64,000 nucleotides of DNA from Mansonella perstans (taxonomy: Eukaryota; Nematoda; Chromadorea; Rhabditida; Onchocercidae): NCBI GenBank assembly GCA_037074765.1, contig JBAMDO010000181.1:124001-188000 (forward strand), given 5' to 3'. Each line of letters begins with the position of its first letter. Positions within the stretch are counted from its first letter, which is position 1. Under the pieces are notes generated by a model that was not told the origin of the DNA, did not search any database, and worked only from the letters and a program-made list of their open reading frames with translations. The translations under genes and the position numbers were made by a program. Shown piece after piece: positions 62,909-64,000 of the stretch.

Positions 62909-64000
62909 GTTGATGATAATGGTGTACTGTATTATTGGGTATCCACTGTTATCTGAAGCGTAATCATTTTACACACAGCAAAAAAAAGGCCTCCTTTGAA
63001 GGTTCGCTGATCAGTTGAAGTGATTTGAATTTGATATAGTAATCGGCTAAGAGATGCTATAAGATATGATACAAGATATAGTGAATTTCACATATAGAAG
63101 TGTCAAAAGATAGATTGCTCCATTGATGAATCTGATTTAGCAACCGATTAGATGATAATTTCGGTAACATGCATGATATCAGTGGAATAAATTTGTTTCC
63201 TTTTATTATGTCTTGGTACTTTCTTTTTATTGCTAATTAGTTCATTAATTATGAGTAATTTAGTTTAGCTTTAATATAGATTTTTTTGCAAGCCTAATAA
63301 TATGTTATTGCGCTAGCAAAAATACTGCAATGTGAGAGGTCATTTTGCTAGAACATTAATGCAATAATCATTAGTTGGGCAAATAATGATAAAATGTTTT
63401 CCTTTGTCAGAAAAAGAAAATATTTTATTTCATTTCAAAGTAGATCATCACTTTTACTGTTTTACGATGACTTATTTCAATTTTGAATATTGAAAAAAAA
63501 GATGGATAGCCCTTCAAAATAATATTAATTCATTCTTTATTCATCATTTGTCATTTAATGCAAGTTATCGTCTCTTAGTTATTTAAATATTTTATGGTAC
63601 ATAGATCTTTTGAAATAGATTTATCATTGCAGATCAGTAAACCAATCCATCTATTTATTGTAGTAATTTATTTAGCTTTATTAGCAATGAAATGACACAT
63701 TAATTTGTTTCAATTCATTTATAAATTAACAATTTATTCAATATAAACAAAAAACTGTTAAATTAATGAAAACATTAGGACTAAAATAATAATTGTTTAT
63801 CTTTAAAGTACATATCAAATAAATATTTTCTCAATTAATACTTCAATAGTATTTTGGAATGCAACTTTGTAAAAGAAAAATATGCATCAAATACATTAAA
63901 TGTTGTTAATTGATGACTAATATTTATGTGAAATGCGTTTTATTGATCGGTGAAAAGTGAAAAGCGATTTATGGGGGTGACTACGATTCAATGCTAAAGA
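62909..64000. other. Terminal AT-rich stretch, nothing recognised
   Basis: Very AT-rich sequence with no open frame of note on either strand. It may be intron of the gene beginning near 62.4 kb or plain spacer. Confidence 0.5.

Overview
The window looks like chromosomal DNA of a nematode, most likely a filarial (onchocercid) parasite. It is AT-rich and full of poly-A/poly-T runs. Genes are built of many short exons with tttcag-type acceptors, several first exons begin directly after an acceptor as expected for spliced-leader trans-splicing, and the gene content is animal. The species cannot be named from the sequence alone. No bacterial operon, virus, CRISPR array, transposase or rRNA/tRNA gene is visible.

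Layout: (1) 0.2-5.5 kb, +, a secreted CAP/SCP protein with an unusual N-terminal extension; (2) 7.0-9.8 kb, +, a GPR180/TMEM145-type seven-helix protein; (3) 9.8-13.9 kb, no gene, many small repeats; (4) 13.9-20.3 kb, -, O-GlcNAcase with its C-terminal acetyltransferase-like domain; (5) 21.7-27.3 kb, +, the MTMR9 pseudophosphatase; (6) 28.3-30.1 kb, -, a small secreted LRRNT-like protein; (7) 32.8-36.2 kb, +, a two-pore-domain potassium channel; (8) 37.6-44.0 kb, -, the GATOR2 subunit MIOS; (9) 48.2-49.1 kb, -, two exons of a membrane protein resembling the N-terminus of a synaptotagmin; (10) 55.5-60.0 kb, +, a protein with the R3HCC1/R3HCC1L C-terminal domain; (11) from about 62.4 kb, +, the possible start of a gene that runs off the window.

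I rebuilt the exon chains by hand by matching reading phase across GT-AG (and two GC-AG) introns. For O-GlcNAcase (21 exons, 834 aa), MTMR9 (13 exons, 570 aa), the K2P channel (12 exons, 480 aa), MIOS (20 exons, 901 aa), the GPR180-like protein (10 exons, 545 aa), the R3HCC1-like protein (12 exons, 644 aa) and the LRRNT-like protein (5 exons, 143 aa), the exon lengths sum to whole codons and the spliced protein is open throughout. MIOS has one unresolved internal junction.

The genes are not organised as a pathway. O-GlcNAcase and MIOS both act in nutrient signalling and MTMR9 in phosphoinositide turnover, but they lie on different strands with separate promoters. I see no convincing new multi-gene system. 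The points most worth following are the small secreted LRRNT-like protein, the membrane exons at 48-49 kb without recognisable C2 domains, the N-terminal extension of the SCP protein, the two GC-AG introns, and several palindromes and duplicated segments in introns and spacers.
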